A stretch of 64,000 nt of DNA from Ecdyonurus torrentis (taxonomy: Eukaryota; Arthropoda; Insecta; Ephemeroptera; Heptageniidae). The notes below the pieces were generated by a model. It was not told the DNA's origin. It saw nothing but the letters and a program-made list of their open reading frames with translations, and searched no databases. Below are positions 43,790 to 64,000 of this stretch, piece after piece. Position 1 is the stretch's first letter; each line of letters starts with the position of its first letter. A program made the translations under genes and the position numbers. Where the stretch lies: the NCBI GenBank assembly GCA_949318235.1, contig OX439127.1, forward strand, positions 27,178,683 through 27,242,682, written 5' to 3'.

Positions 43790-44060
43790 ATTGAGAAAAC
43801 CAACTATAGTGAAGAAATATCCAATACTTTAGAGAAAATGTTGGTACAGAGATAATAAACACTGCTTTCTGCAAATGAAGCCAAAGAAAAACAAGTATGC
43901 ATAAGTGCCCTCGTCAGTCTTTACAGGCAAACACATACTGCTTTTCACTCGGGATTTTGTGCTGCACAATTTTTGTGATAGCAAGATGTTCTCTAAAATA
44001 TAGGACATCTCAGATATTTACTGGTAAGACCCTTTCTGGTTTCCTCTACACTTTCCTATT
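43790..44060. mobile_element. Degenerate foldback element of the same family
   Basis: A diverged copy adjacent to 43310-43740, with TTGGTACAGAGATAATAAAC on the left and TACTGGTAAGACCCTTTCTG on the right. Close spacing suggests tandem insertion or duplication. Confidence 0.5.
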
Positions 44061-44263
44061 AATTTTATCATAGCTTTAAAATAAGTTACATACTATGTAC
44101 TGTTTATATAATGTTATAATATTTTCTTTTGAAAAGTGCTTAAAAATAAATTATGAATTAAGGTGTTTGCAAAATAAACAAGCATAATAATTTATTTTCA
44201 AATATATTTGTTTGTATATCTTTACATAGGTGTATATTGAAATATATGTATTATGTTATATCG

Positions 44264-44296
<33 letters not shown>

Positions 44297-47200
44297 AGTT
44301 ACAAAATAATGTTATAGCAACCATATAATAAACGTGATATATGTATTAAGTTTTTGTATTATAGTATTATTTATTATAATTGATTAACTAATTTTAATAA
44401 TGACCAAGTCTGATATATTTCATTGTCAATATTGCCACTGACACAAGCACAAAACATGTCAGTTTAAATATCAAATTGGACACATATTATTCACATTTCA
44501 TAAACTCCTTTACTATATGCCAGGTGCATACTATTAACTCTATCACTTTGAAAATATGGCATGTAGTGCTCCATTTAACAGTAATAGTATTTATCAATGA
44601 AAAAACCTTACAAAAAACAAAAATACAAAGAAAAAAAATCCCTAGGACACAATATTATTATTACGAGTAATAATGGGATGAGGACAAGTACACTTATAAT
44701 TAAAGTGAAAAATATCATGCAATATTGGTAAAGTGAGAATTTTCAAATATAGCAAAACTGAAATTATAGTGTACGTGTATGATAAAAAAAGAAATATAAT
44801 ATTATATTTAGCCTATATTTGCAATCTAAATAATACCAACACTCCTGTCTAAAATAAATCAAGTTACTTTTTTTCCTAACATATTATACAGTTCAAATAA
44901 TTAAATTTATTTTTAATTATAATAAAAAATATTTAAAAAAGGAGCTTGGAATTGAAAAACTTACAAACACAAAAAAGGAGAAATTATGCCAAAATAAAGT
45001 TGCATAAAAAGCTTACACGTACGCGTAACTATCAAAACAATACTTTATTGCTACTTGACATATTATTATAATGACATTTAAAAGCTCAAAAATTATTATT
45101 TACGAGTTATGAATAAATTGTTCAAGATTTATTGAAAATGTTCTCATTTCCTAGTTTTTATTTTTAAGTACTCATTATGCTATATGAAAAAAAAAAAAAA
45201 AAAAAAAATCAAAATTTCTATAGCTTAATAAATAACCACTGATGTTGTCACACTTAATCTGTCTAAAAGTCTTGGAAATTACTCTCACTTTGCCCTAATT
45301 TCTCAGAGTTGACAATTTTTAACCCCCACCATTCCCAGGTTGGCACAAAAGATATTTAAGACATTTGTTCTTGAAGATCAACTGGCAGGAAATATGTATA
45401 AAAAAGGGGGAGGGGGAGGGTAGTAAGAGAAAAATTGTGATTTTTTTGGTCACAACACCCTTATAGTTTTCAGCTTCTGTACAATATCGAAAGTAATCCT
45501 AGCAAAGAAAAATATGTGAAAAAATCTTATTTATATTTAAATGTGTATTAATGCATAATAGCGGATCTTAAAAATGTTCAGTTATTTTAAAATTAAATAT
45601 TTTTTATATAGGTATATAAAAACTTAATTTTAATATAAAATTAACAATTAGAGAAGCAGCTCAACTTAAGAAACAATTTATAATTCCAATTATAATAAAG
45701 AATAATCATTGATAAATCCTACATACCTTTAGAGACAATTTTATTATTATTATTTTTTATACAAAATATCACATGTCAATTAATATTTGATGACTTTAAA
45801 AATTAAATTAAATGACATTATTATACATGTGTTATGTAGGAACATCAAAATATTTTTCATAAATAACAAAATGAGATATTGCAGAGTGATTATTTCAATA
45901 TTAATTTATTAAAAAATTAAACGTCAAGACAATATTTACATACATGTCCTGTACAGGACCACTACCAAAATAACTTCCAACAGAAATGGACAGAAAATAT
46001 GGCAAAATGGAAAACATAACACACCCCTTAAAGTTATAGTCGTTTCATTGGTCATTATTGTCATTAAATCCTCGACAAGTTTTTTTTTCTTTTCGTATAG
46101 ATAGGGCCTATATATATATATTCATTATTATTATCTTTTTTTCTTTTTTCTTTTTTTTTATTCTCTTATACTCAAGTAAAATTTTTGGACTTGAGAATTG
46201 AGCTTGCAATCTTTCATATTAAGCCATACTTTCATGGCAGTCATAAAAACAAGGAAAAATTCAGTAAAGGCTATTGATATGAATATGAGTTACTCATACA
46301 TTTGAGCAGTATGCCATCAAACAAAATAATACTAAACTATATTTAAAAAAAAAAAAAAAAAAAAGGCTACAATAGAGCTGTAAATTACAAGAACACAAAG
46401 AAAATACGACATCATAACAAACTGTTGTTGATTTTTCTATGCTACCAGCAAAACTTAACTGTGACCACTAAGAAAAGAATCAAAACTAATTTCAGTCTTG
46501 TCCACCAACCAATAAATTATTTTCTGTCCAAAACCATTAGTTATATGTAATTAAAAGTCCAAATATCACTCACTGAAATATCTCATCATATCTTTGCAAT
46601 CATTTCTTTTTAATTATTTGCTTCATTTCGTTAAGCAAAAATACTAAAACATATTATATAATATTTGGCACAAAACAGAGCATGAAAGATGGTAAATCTA
46701 GCAGCATGTAACAATAGTTGCAAAGTTTTAGCAGTATATATAGTCAATATATATTAACACACTTTGTAAATTCGATTAATTTAAATGCAACTCAATAAGG
46801 GAATATAAAATGCAAAATTTGAATTCAGCGCCACAAAAACCTACAAATGCGCATCGAGAATTCAAAATATTGATTCATTGATGAGGCACTTAATATATAA
46901 TGGTACTGTAAATAACCTTTGAAATTTACAAACTTAAAAAAAAAAAAAAAAAAAACTGTCAGACACTGGTTGTGCATTGCAATTTTCCTATAATTAATGG
47001 TATATACGAACACATACAGTATTGGAATAAAGTATAAAATGCTATAGGCTATATAAGAAAATGCGTAAGCATTGTGCATCTTTTAACACAAACTTATGTA
47101 TAAATTAAAAATATCATTGATTTAACGTAATATCATGCTCTGTTTACATCACAGTAACAATATAATAAATTCTAACATAGAATATAACATGCACGCACAT

Positions 47201-47487
47201 TTACTTAACAAACACGTTAACATATATTCATACAGGCACACAAAATAAACGAGAAAAAATAGCAACAAAAATAATACAAATTAAGAATTAATTAAAGTCT
47301 ATAATATTTACCATGGCGAGTACTTGTTCGAGGAAAAATCTTCCTTATTTACTTTTTTACTAGTGTTATGTATCTAAGTTGAATAAAAAATATGTATCCG
47401 CTTGCCACGGTCTTAATCAATACTCCCCCTGGTAGGGGTTGGCGTGATATCGAGGCGAGTTGGGTTGCACGCGACGTGACGTTACAT

Positions 47488-55804
<8,317 letters not shown>

Positions 55805-56150
55805 CTGCAACAGAACAACATTACATTATTGCTGGATACAAAACAAATCACAATTATTATGTGGCACTACTTTGGTGCGTCTGTTTCAAGCTGAATCACC
55901 AGCAGCTCTGCTTCTAATATTGTTGGAACCACTGGAACCATGAATTACAGTGAAGTTTCTCACTTGTTATAATAAAAATATAAGGAAACAGATCCTCTGA
56001 AAAAGTATGCAAATAATTAACAATCCAGAGTGTGGACAAAATATAATGATCCAGATTGAACTTTCTTTAAAATCACTTTAAAGATATAAAGATATCTGAT
56101 AGATATATGATAGATATAAAAATTAAATAAGATTCACCTCGTACAGAGCT

Positions 56151-56181
<31 letters not shown>

Positions 56182-57311
56182 TTGCTTAGACTTTTGATAT
56201 TTATTCTTCATACCATTAATTTAATTTTTTGTTTTCCTTCGAACAATAAAGCAGAGAAAAGGTGGTTAAATGAACAGTAAGTTTAAAAATGTGATAACAA
56301 ATTCATAATTTCTTATTAATGAATTTCATTATTTCTTGATGTAAAGTGAATACATTTTATCACTAACATATATGCAGATAAGGAAAAATTCGTGGGCTCC
56401 TAAAACTCAATAGCATGTATTTGTACGGAAAACAAAAAGTAGGTTCTCAAAAATTATCAAAACAATGATAAAAACCTAATTATTATTATTGTACTTTCCT
56501 GTTTACTTTACATGTCAAATCATGTTGAACACATTAAAAAAATTTGATATTAAATTTGCAAGTGGCCTAAATTAAAAGTTGGCATATAATATGATAAAAC
56601 ATAAATTATAAATGATTTTGCATACTCCAAACATTGTTTTTATCATTAAGTAAAAAAAGAAATAAAGAGCGTAATAGTGTAAAAAAAAAGTATCATGTTG
56701 ATGTTTATAACAGTGCAAATAACTTTGGTCACTTGGCAATACAAGGCAAACAGCAGCATTACATCACGTCATTCTCAGTACGTTACGTACTGCTCAGTGG
56801 AGAACAATATGGGGAGTGAGCACCAAGAGTCCTCTTGTCTGCCGGTGTCAAGGCCGCCCACATGCATCCTCATGTGTAACTTGGCTATAAGCAGCACTAC
56901 TCACTGCAAAGCCAAAAGTGAACGAAGTTAATCTCGCCTGACTACCAGCTACGATACCATTAAAAAAAAAGTTTTTGGCTATACGTGCCTTACAATAAAA
57001 ATGTGTTTGATAAACAAAAAAATAATAATAATAATAAAAAAAAAAAGACAGTAAGAAGCCGTGTCTTATTTTCTCCTAAACCAAAGTGTTTTAATAAATT
57101 ACTCAATTAATCGTCTTCACTCCATAAATATTATATAATATGGTGTTGACGCACAGAAAGAAGACTAAAGAGTTAACTATACTGTACTGTATTGCCGCAA
57201 GTCTCAGCTATTATGTTGCACAGCAAAATTACTATTTACCACTATGGAAATAAAGCGTCGCTACAAAGTCGCTTTATTTTGCAACATAGTAGTAGAGGTA
57301 CAATAATATAT

Positions 57312-57488
57312 CGTCTCTATCGCGGAATTCTAGCGCAAGTGCACCTATCACAGACCTCGCGAGTGTTTCTAGTGGACTTATCACGAGCTCCCGCGAATGT
57401 TCCAAATGAAATTATCACGCGCGCTCGCGTATGCCAAGTGAAGTTGTCACGAGAGCAAGGCGCGTTACAAGTGACTTTGTCACAACTT
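57312..57488 (+). repeat. 177-bp inverted repeat, left arm, built of about 32-bp tandem units
   Basis: Starting CGTCTCTATCGCGGAATTC, this arm contains successive units with TTATCACGAGCTCCCGCG, TTATCACGCGCGCTCGCG and TTGTCACGAGAGCAAGGCG spaced 32-33 bp apart. It matches the right arm (58633-58809) with about three differences and no gaps. GC and CpG content is far above the flanks. Open frames in both arms give the same peptide but are probably incidental. Confidence 0.85.
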
Positions 57489-58632
57489 GTTACAATGTTT
57501 CAAATAAAATTTTCAGATGTACTAAATGAAATTCATTTAAATTTAAATAAATATCATGTTTCTTTATATTATAAATTATTAGCAATAATTTATAATGTTA
57601 TAATTTTACAGATTTATTTTACTTAATAATTTATATATTTTTTTGTAAACAATGAGTTTTAAGCAACATTTTTATATTGCAGAAAATTATATATATATTT
57701 TAATTTGCGTAAATATTGTGTGTCACCTTGTATTTTTTATGAATTCCTTCATAAAATTATATTAATATCAATATATAAATTTTAAATAATAATAAACCAA
57801 ACAAAATTACTTACGTTATCATTCCATAAATAAAACTTGTTTTCTCTAGTAGCGGAAATAATAATTTATTACGTAAAACTTAAATATAACATTCACTAAT
57901 TTACACTTGTTGTTGCAACACCACAATATGCTAAAAAAATGATTTTTGTTATAATATTCAAAATCAGTAATATAATAATTAAAACTGAGTAAACTGTAAA
58001 TGTACCGCACAACAAATTATAGCTTTACAGTATGAAAGACAGACTATAACTGAGCACCTTGCCGTGGCCAGCAAGAAAAGTCAACTAAATTTGAACTATG
58101 ATTATATTTTCAACAATCGAAATAAAAAGCGATTCGGCAGATAATTCAAATTGGGGGATTGAATATAAAAATACAAAGGTCAGTGCAGCTCGCGTACATT
58201 CGTCATTATGCTCATGAGTTGATTTCTACTTCAATTCTATATTGTTAGTTTGTATTTTTTTCTTGTTTTCAAGATAAAATCTAAAATGTATACTGTATTA
58301 TAAAATCTGAAGCAAATTATTTGAATAAAATTTTATCATAAATATATAGAGGGGGCGAGAATATAACAAGAAAAATTATTTGTCAATAACTCTTGATTAA
58401 AAATGAACAAATATACTATACAGTATAATAAGTATAATAAGTTCAATAACTTGAATTAATAGTTTTATTTCATTAAAAATATTATAAATATACAAAAACC
58501 ATTATAAAATTAAATTTATATTTAATTTATCGGGCATCTTAAAAAATATAAATGGTACTATCAATGTGTTTGCAAAAATATTATTATACTGTTACGTAAA
58601 ATTTGTGACAAAATCAGATGATATTTTATGGT

Positions 58633-58809
58633 AAGTTGTGACAAAGTCACTTGTAACGCGCGTTGCTCTCGTGACAACTTCACTCGGCATACGCGAGCGC
58701 GCGTGATAATTTCATTTGGAACATTCGCGGGAGCTCGTGATAAGTCCACTAGAAACACTCGCGAGGTCTGTGATAGGTGCACTTGTGCTAGAATTCCGCG
58801 ATAGAGACG
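58633..58809 (-). repeat. 177-bp inverted repeat, right arm
   Basis: Reverse complement of 57312-57488 at about 98% identity, separated from it by 1144 bp of AT-rich DNA. Two of the three differences would change the chance peptide, so there is no sign of coding constraint. Confidence 0.85.
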
Positions 58810-61800
58810 TTATTATGTTATATTGTAAAAACGTGTTTCTAAAAAAAAAATAATAATAAAAAATAAAATAATAATAATAAAGTGCGTTTATCCACTGGAG
58901 GTCTAAAAATTCTTCAAAAATGTCTGTCCTAAAACACGTAAAAAAAAAAAAAAAAAATCTATTCTTGAAACCGAAGTCATGGCATGGTCAATGGGGATTT
59001 ATTGCAGCTCTCATGAAGGAAGATTTTGTACATTATATTTTTATTTTATAGGTTTTTCAAGTCGTTCTCTACCCTCCAGTTATGCATATTTTGTCAATTT
59101 GATATTTTATGGTGTCTGAGAGTGGAAAGAACAATCGATGCATTTCACGTTCAACTTATTCTCTCATGGTAATAAATCAATTACATAAAAAGTAAAATAA
59201 TAATAATTCATATAACAGTGATGAAAAATATGCAATACAAGTTATAAGTAAATAAAATCAACGTACCACGACAGGAAAATAAAAAAGTTTTTATTTTCAC
59301 AATTTCTTTAATATCAACCGCGACACGATTAACTACTATCTTTCTCTTTGATTTTTTTAGCATATTACAAAACCGCAACGAATCGAGTGTTTCACTATTT
59401 AAGCAATTTTATTTTCACATTTCCAGTTGAATGACGTTTGGTCATCCTCACTCAGAACTAAGGAACACATTCTTCTTGTGTACTTTAAATATTTACATTA
59501 TACACGTAAACAATTAATCAACTTTACTACTACCACGCCTTCAGAAGAAGTCAAGCACAGTATAAGCCCAATCGTGATCTCATCCTGCAAACACCAACTT
59601 TTGCTCTTTATTATTATTGTTATATTTATTTAAGTTTTTACGCACCTCTTAAAATAATTTTTTAACGTATATGTTGTACGTGTAAATACAAGTTGAATAG
59701 TTATAGTGTTCATTAAAAAAAAATGATAATTAAAAAATAAAAAATAAAAACATTTTTAATTAATTGTCTATTATAGCATAATAACATTATGTTACGACTA
59801 TATTGCTCCACTTTCGTGAAGCGACAAAATTTTCATTCATTGTTTGTTATACTACGTACAATTTCTCACGGATTGGAGGCTAGAGAACTACTATGTTGCC
59901 AATTGTTTTTCCAAAATTGTGTTTTAAAATACCTCGCAGCACATATTGTAATATTAAAACTTTCGTTCAACTGTCGCTTAATACGTGAATTATAATTCAT
60001 GAGATAATTTTATATTGCAGTTATATTGCGGTCTACCACAGTACAACACACAATGTTGTTCATATAACACAAATATAGGGATTCAAATAAATTATAAATT
60101 CACTGTGTAATTTTCATTTCGAAGAAAACAGTTTACTTTAAATGACTGTTTATAATTGTTTGGCAATCTCTGTTATTGCGTCATTGTAAACTCAAAAACC
60201 TTCAATTTACAATTTCGTTTCTTTGAATACAGCAGTTTAAATTTTTATTGTTTTACATTTACACTAGATTGTAAAAGAAATTAACTTTGGATCTGTTTTA
60301 TTGAGCGTAATTAATTTCCAATTTCGTTTATTTACGTAATAGCGATACGAAAGCATAGTGAAGAACAGTGGTGGCAGAAAGAGAGCAAAAGAGGAGAAAG
60401 ACAGAAAAAAAAATATAGGGTAAAAGCTCGGAAAGTTCAACAGGTTTACGAGGGTTAAAAGTGTAAAATGTTAGTAGTAAAAGCAGCCGGCGTGACAGAG
60501 TGAAGAGCCAAGATAACTACATAAAATAAGTGAGGTAGCCACTAACACAAAACAAAAACAAGTGGCTCGTGACGTGTTGTGCCCCGGTCACCACAGTGGA
60601 CGCGCCTGGCGCCTATCTTCACAATCATTGTTTCGCAACATTTTCAAACTATAATGCGATAAATAAACAATAAAATTATCCAACCGTTTTACTCTCAATT
60701 TGTCAATATAAATTATTAATCTACAAATTTCACCGTTAATAAAAGTCTTAGTGTCTTATTATTATTTTTATTGCAGCTGTTCACAATAATGTATGACAGC
60801 AAATTATATTAGATGTGTGAACACTTTATTTGCGCCTCTGTAAAAATTACTGAACAAAATTAGAAATTCTCTCTACTTTAAACTCGTAATTCACACTATT
60901 AAAATTTTCCTCGTTTTCGGTTTAAGAAATCTACTAAAAATAATACATTACAAAGATGCAAATTTCAGATTTGGGACCTTATCGAAGTTTTTCATCTGTC
61001 TTCAAAAATTTTCAAAATGTGATAACATGAAATACAGCAACGTTTCTTCAAAATGATGTGAAATAAAAATAAAAATGCAAGAAAAATAAATAAATATAGT
61101 GTAGTGATAACACGACGTGACCCTAACAGAACAGGTCCAGTACATCTGTGCAGTCCCATATATCTTTTAATTCCTTCGGGGACTTTCTACGTTAACCCAG
61201 AGTGCTAAATGCGATGCTTTTTATAAAAAATAAAATAAAAAATAACAACGAAATGACTTGATGGCAACGGAGCTTCACAACAACAACGGCCCGCCAACTT
61301 TGGTTTTCTCGTTAAGCCAAAAATACATCTCTATACTTGTGACTGCACACGACCTGCGGATCTCCATACTTCTCGGACACAAAACAAACTTTGTCATCAA
61401 TTATATAATAACCAACTTTTCCAGTCACGTTTACTACTTTTTATTGATTTATTAATTATAGTTTTATTTTTTTTATTTTAAGAGTTTCGGCGGAGGGAAA
61501 CGAAGCACAATAAAACTAAACGACTCAAATCTCATTTGTTGTCTTCACGCCAGAAATAAAAAATCACACAACATGGCTACCTTTTGATTTAAAGTGCATT
61601 GCGCTTTTGTGTGTGTGTGAGAGAGAGAGTGTGTGTGGTTGGTTTGACAAACCCATAGAACCAATTGGTTATAAGTCTAACTTCCTGAAAGATGAATGCT
61701 GACGATAGAAAGAATAAGAGAAGTCTTTGTCACTGTTTCGTTCATTCAAATTCTTGAGAACAATCAATTTTTTCCCCAACTAAAATTAGCAAAAACAACA

Positions 61801-62424
61801 AGTACCTAAGGATTGTTGACCACAAAACATTAAGCATGTGCATAGTTCAGGAGTACTCCCAGCTCCCCCGCCCCCATTGTATATATATTTATTTATATAT
61901 TACATCATTGATGTTACTCGTATTACATTACTCATCAATAAAAAGTGTTAAGTATTCAAAATATCATAACCTTTTGGTCTCAATTGAAATTCGATGTTAG
62001 CAATTGTTGTTGAAAGGTTAAGTACTTGGACACAGTTCACTTGTTAAATCGCATTTTGTCAGGAGAAAGGGAGAAAGAGAGAGAGATAGAGAAAACGAAA
62101 GAGCGAGAAAATTAAGTTTGATTGTTGGATTGTTTGCCAACCATGTAGGCCAAGCATAGAAGAGACGCCGGGCACAGGGGCAACACAAGAGGGAGAATTC
62201 AAAGAGAGTCGCCAGGAATGTTCATATAGAAGAACAAAACGTGATGTAAGGGGAGTTTGGTGTCGTGGCGTGGCACGCCAGGGTGGGAGGAAGCAAGAAG
62301 ACGAGATCAAAAACTCTGGTCAAGAGTAGCGGGCCAACAACACAAAGAGCAAGGACCAACAATTTCGTGGTGCAATTTGCATACTCGATAATAACAAAGG
62401 GGGTGCTATAAAAAGTCAGTGACA

Positions 62425-62550
62425 ATGGATTTTAAAATGGATAATGTTGAACTATTACTAAGCGTGCAAGCGAGTGAAGAGGCTGCATCTGCAACTGCAC
62501 GCAGCAAGAAAGGCGGCGCGATGCAAGCTCGTGCTCCAAGAATCATCGTG
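62425..62550 (+). CDS. Possible first coding exon of an unrecognised gene, continuing past the window edge
   Basis: An ATG in good context (GACAATGG) opens 42 codons that end exactly at a strong splice donor, GTG followed by GTGAGT, in phase 0. The peptide begins MDFKMDNVELLL, contains ASEEAASATARSKKGG and ends RAPRIIV. It has a biased, coding-like composition in an AT-rich region and a basic patch. A TATA-like CTATAAAAAG lies at 62405-62414, which is too close to this ATG to be a standard TATA box for it; a second in-frame ATG lies at 62437. I do not recognise the family and saw no second exon before 64000. It could be a chance open frame. Confidence 0.4.
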
Positions 62551-64000
62551 GTGAGTGCTGAGTGAATGAAATCACAAAGTGAGTTCGCATGCCATCGTTA
62601 TCATGACATTATTGCACACAAATATAATAAAGACATTTAAATGTTAAACATTGCCAATTTCAGTTTATTAAAAAAAAAAAAAAAAAAAAAAAATCGAGAA
62701 GTTTTTTATGGGTGAAATTTTATATGTATTTCGATAATTATTCTTGTTTTGAGTGCATTAATATTGCAATGATTAATGACTTTTCAGGGAAAGCAGTGCA
62801 ATGCAGAAATTCATCCCCATAACTCTTTTGGCTGATATGATTTAAAATGCAATTAATTGTTCTTAATTAGATAGCAGCGCACGTGAGGTGGCATGCCATG
62901 ACCTAGCCACGACGAACATCATGTATTGTTTCGAGTGTTATTCAACACAAACTAGACCAACTACGCAAACATTATACAATGGTTATTCAAGACATTCGAA
63001 AGAAAAGAAAAGTGGAAGTAACAACTCCTGCCATGTAAAATATTGCCAACAATTCACAGCTAGTTAAAAACATTTTACAAATTATTTTAAATTTTAACTA
63101 CATGATGAGCCAAAATAAAATTGTGATATGGTTATGAATTATGAATTATTATCTTTAACTCCTATTATACCATTTAATCCTTTTTCTAAGAAAAATAAAG
63201 GTAAAGATTTAACTAAATTATATTGTTTTGTAACACTTTAAGAAGTGTTTTTATAATAGAATTTTGCTGCAACTTCTTTCCTCCAAGTTATAACTTCATA
63301 GCATTTATTATTATTGAAGAAAGCTTGATTTATATACAATTTTTAATACAGTATAATTATTATATAAAGCAAATGTGACATTTGGAACATTTTTTTATAT
63401 CTATTAGAAATAATTTAATTTATGCAAGTGCAACAAAATCGTTTACTGTGTAGACGTCAGTAAGTCGAAAAGAGAGATAAATTCACGTTATTGGTTATTT
63501 TTATTTATTATTATAATTATATTTTTATAGTATAAATTTGCTCTTTTTTTTGTGTGTCATTTTTCTTCTTTCAATTCTTGAAAATATTAATACTTGTCAA
63601 CTTTTTTTTTTTTTTTGTCTTTCTTTTTTTATTATTTTACTATAGTGCCCGGTGTTGATGTTGTAAAAAGAAGAAGAAGCAAGAAACAATAATAAAAGAA
63701 AAAAATTACACGTAAATCTTCTTACTAATTGCATTTGCCAAACGTGTAATGTCACATAAAAATACATTTTAATACTTACAGCTAACAATTAAAGGTATAA
63801 TTAAATCTGATGGCTTGTCTTAATGTTATATAACACTTCTAGTTATTATCTTGAAACAAAGTCACCGCAGCTCTTAATTAAGTTTTTTTTTTTTTTTTTG
63901 TTCTAATTTAAGATCACGTAAAATAGTTTTAAAAAAGCTGGAGCTGTTTTTGAAAGCTGATATTTTTAACATACACCTTGTATAATATTACGGAAAGTTA
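62551..64000. other. AT-rich DNA to the window edge
   Basis: No exon was recognised. If the exon at 62425-62550 is real, this is its first intron. Confidence 0.35.

Larger units (their letters stand above)
43000..47480. other. Intergenic DNA between WDR54 and ZIP13
   Basis: Two foldback elements at the left, then AT-rich sequence with poly-T/A runs (44266-44290, 45188-45208, 46347-46364) and a G-rich patch at 45408-45421. No conserved reading frame was found on either strand. Confidence 0.45.
55805..62400. other. Region expected to hold ZIP13 5' exons; none recognised
   Basis: Outside the 177-bp inverted arrays and homopolymer runs I see AT-rich DNA. A short palindrome occurs at 57210-57296 (AAATAAAGCG/CGCTTTATTT). 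CpG-richer patches at 56770-56935 and 60480-60630 could be an exon or promoter, but their frames do not match the ZIP13 N terminus. A GAGA-rich, less AT-rich stretch lies at 62060-62420, just before the possible exon at 62425. Confidence 0.4.

Noticed and set aside
56770..56935. ZIP13 upstream exon in a GC-richer patch
   Set aside because: Neither strand shows the hydrophobic TM1 and TM2 segments expected, and minus-strand frames close quickly or lack family motifs.
57342..58782. A conserved small protein encoded by both 177-bp arms
   Set aside because: The frames follow tandem DNA units, and two of the three differences alter residues, so identity reflects recent duplication and not selection.
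59760..60000. A palindromic element with CGTGAAGCGACA/TGTCGCTTAATACG arms
   Set aside because: The complementarity is short and interrupted, and no duplication was seen at the edges.

Overview
This window is nuclear DNA from an animal, most likely an arthropod and possibly a crustacean. The evidence is five intron-rich genes that match conserved animal families, an AT-rich background, many long TA, CT and A/T microsatellites, and a dense load of small palindromic transposon remnants. The OSR1-type kinase carries a WVWSSEDED segment that, from memory, resembles insect Fray. The species cannot be named from the sequence alone. All exon structures below were built by hand from reading frames, splice sites and recalled family sequences; no alignment or RNA evidence was available.

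Layout. 1-9250 has no recognisable gene and holds repeats, including a 1.28-kb element with perfect 16-bp terminal inverted repeats that contains a 5S rRNA-like segment and a GC-rich tandem array. 9725-16136 (+) is OXSR1/fray (10 coding exons, 527 aa), the kinase that WNK activates to control cation-chloride cotransporters. 16137-22705 is 3' UTR and intergenic DNA. 22706-29614 (-) is the RNA helicase DDX1 (14 coding exons, 726 aa). 31001-35670 (+) is SIL1, the ER nucleotide exchange factor for BiP (3 coding exons, 476 aa), arranged head to head with DDX1. 37528-42851 (-) is WDR54 (5 exons, 343 aa). 47488-55804 (-) holds the last four coding exons of the zinc transporter SLC39A13/ZIP13; its 5' exons were not found. 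62425-62550 (+) looks like the first coding exon of an unrecognised gene that runs off the right edge.

The genes do not form a pathway. DDX1 and SIL1 are a divergent pair about 1.4 kb apart whose upstream regions carry an inverted 49-bp module (CCAAT box plus GC box), so they may share or have duplicated a promoter. SIL1 and ZIP13 both act in the early secretory pathway, but nothing else in the window links them.

Most unexplained structure is repetitive: TA-flanked and TTAA-flanked palindromic MITEs, a hAT MITE with a perfect 8-bp duplication, a foldback family with about five copies, a palindrome nested inside another palindrome within a DDX1 intron, a 408-bp-period tRNA-like composite, a perfect 53-bp hairpin beside an OXSR1 splice donor, and a pair of 177-bp inverted arrays about 1.1 kb apart. 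Several unrelated palindromic families share a TGACGT(CA) (CRE-like) motif. No bacterial-type system, CRISPR array or intact autonomous transposon was seen.
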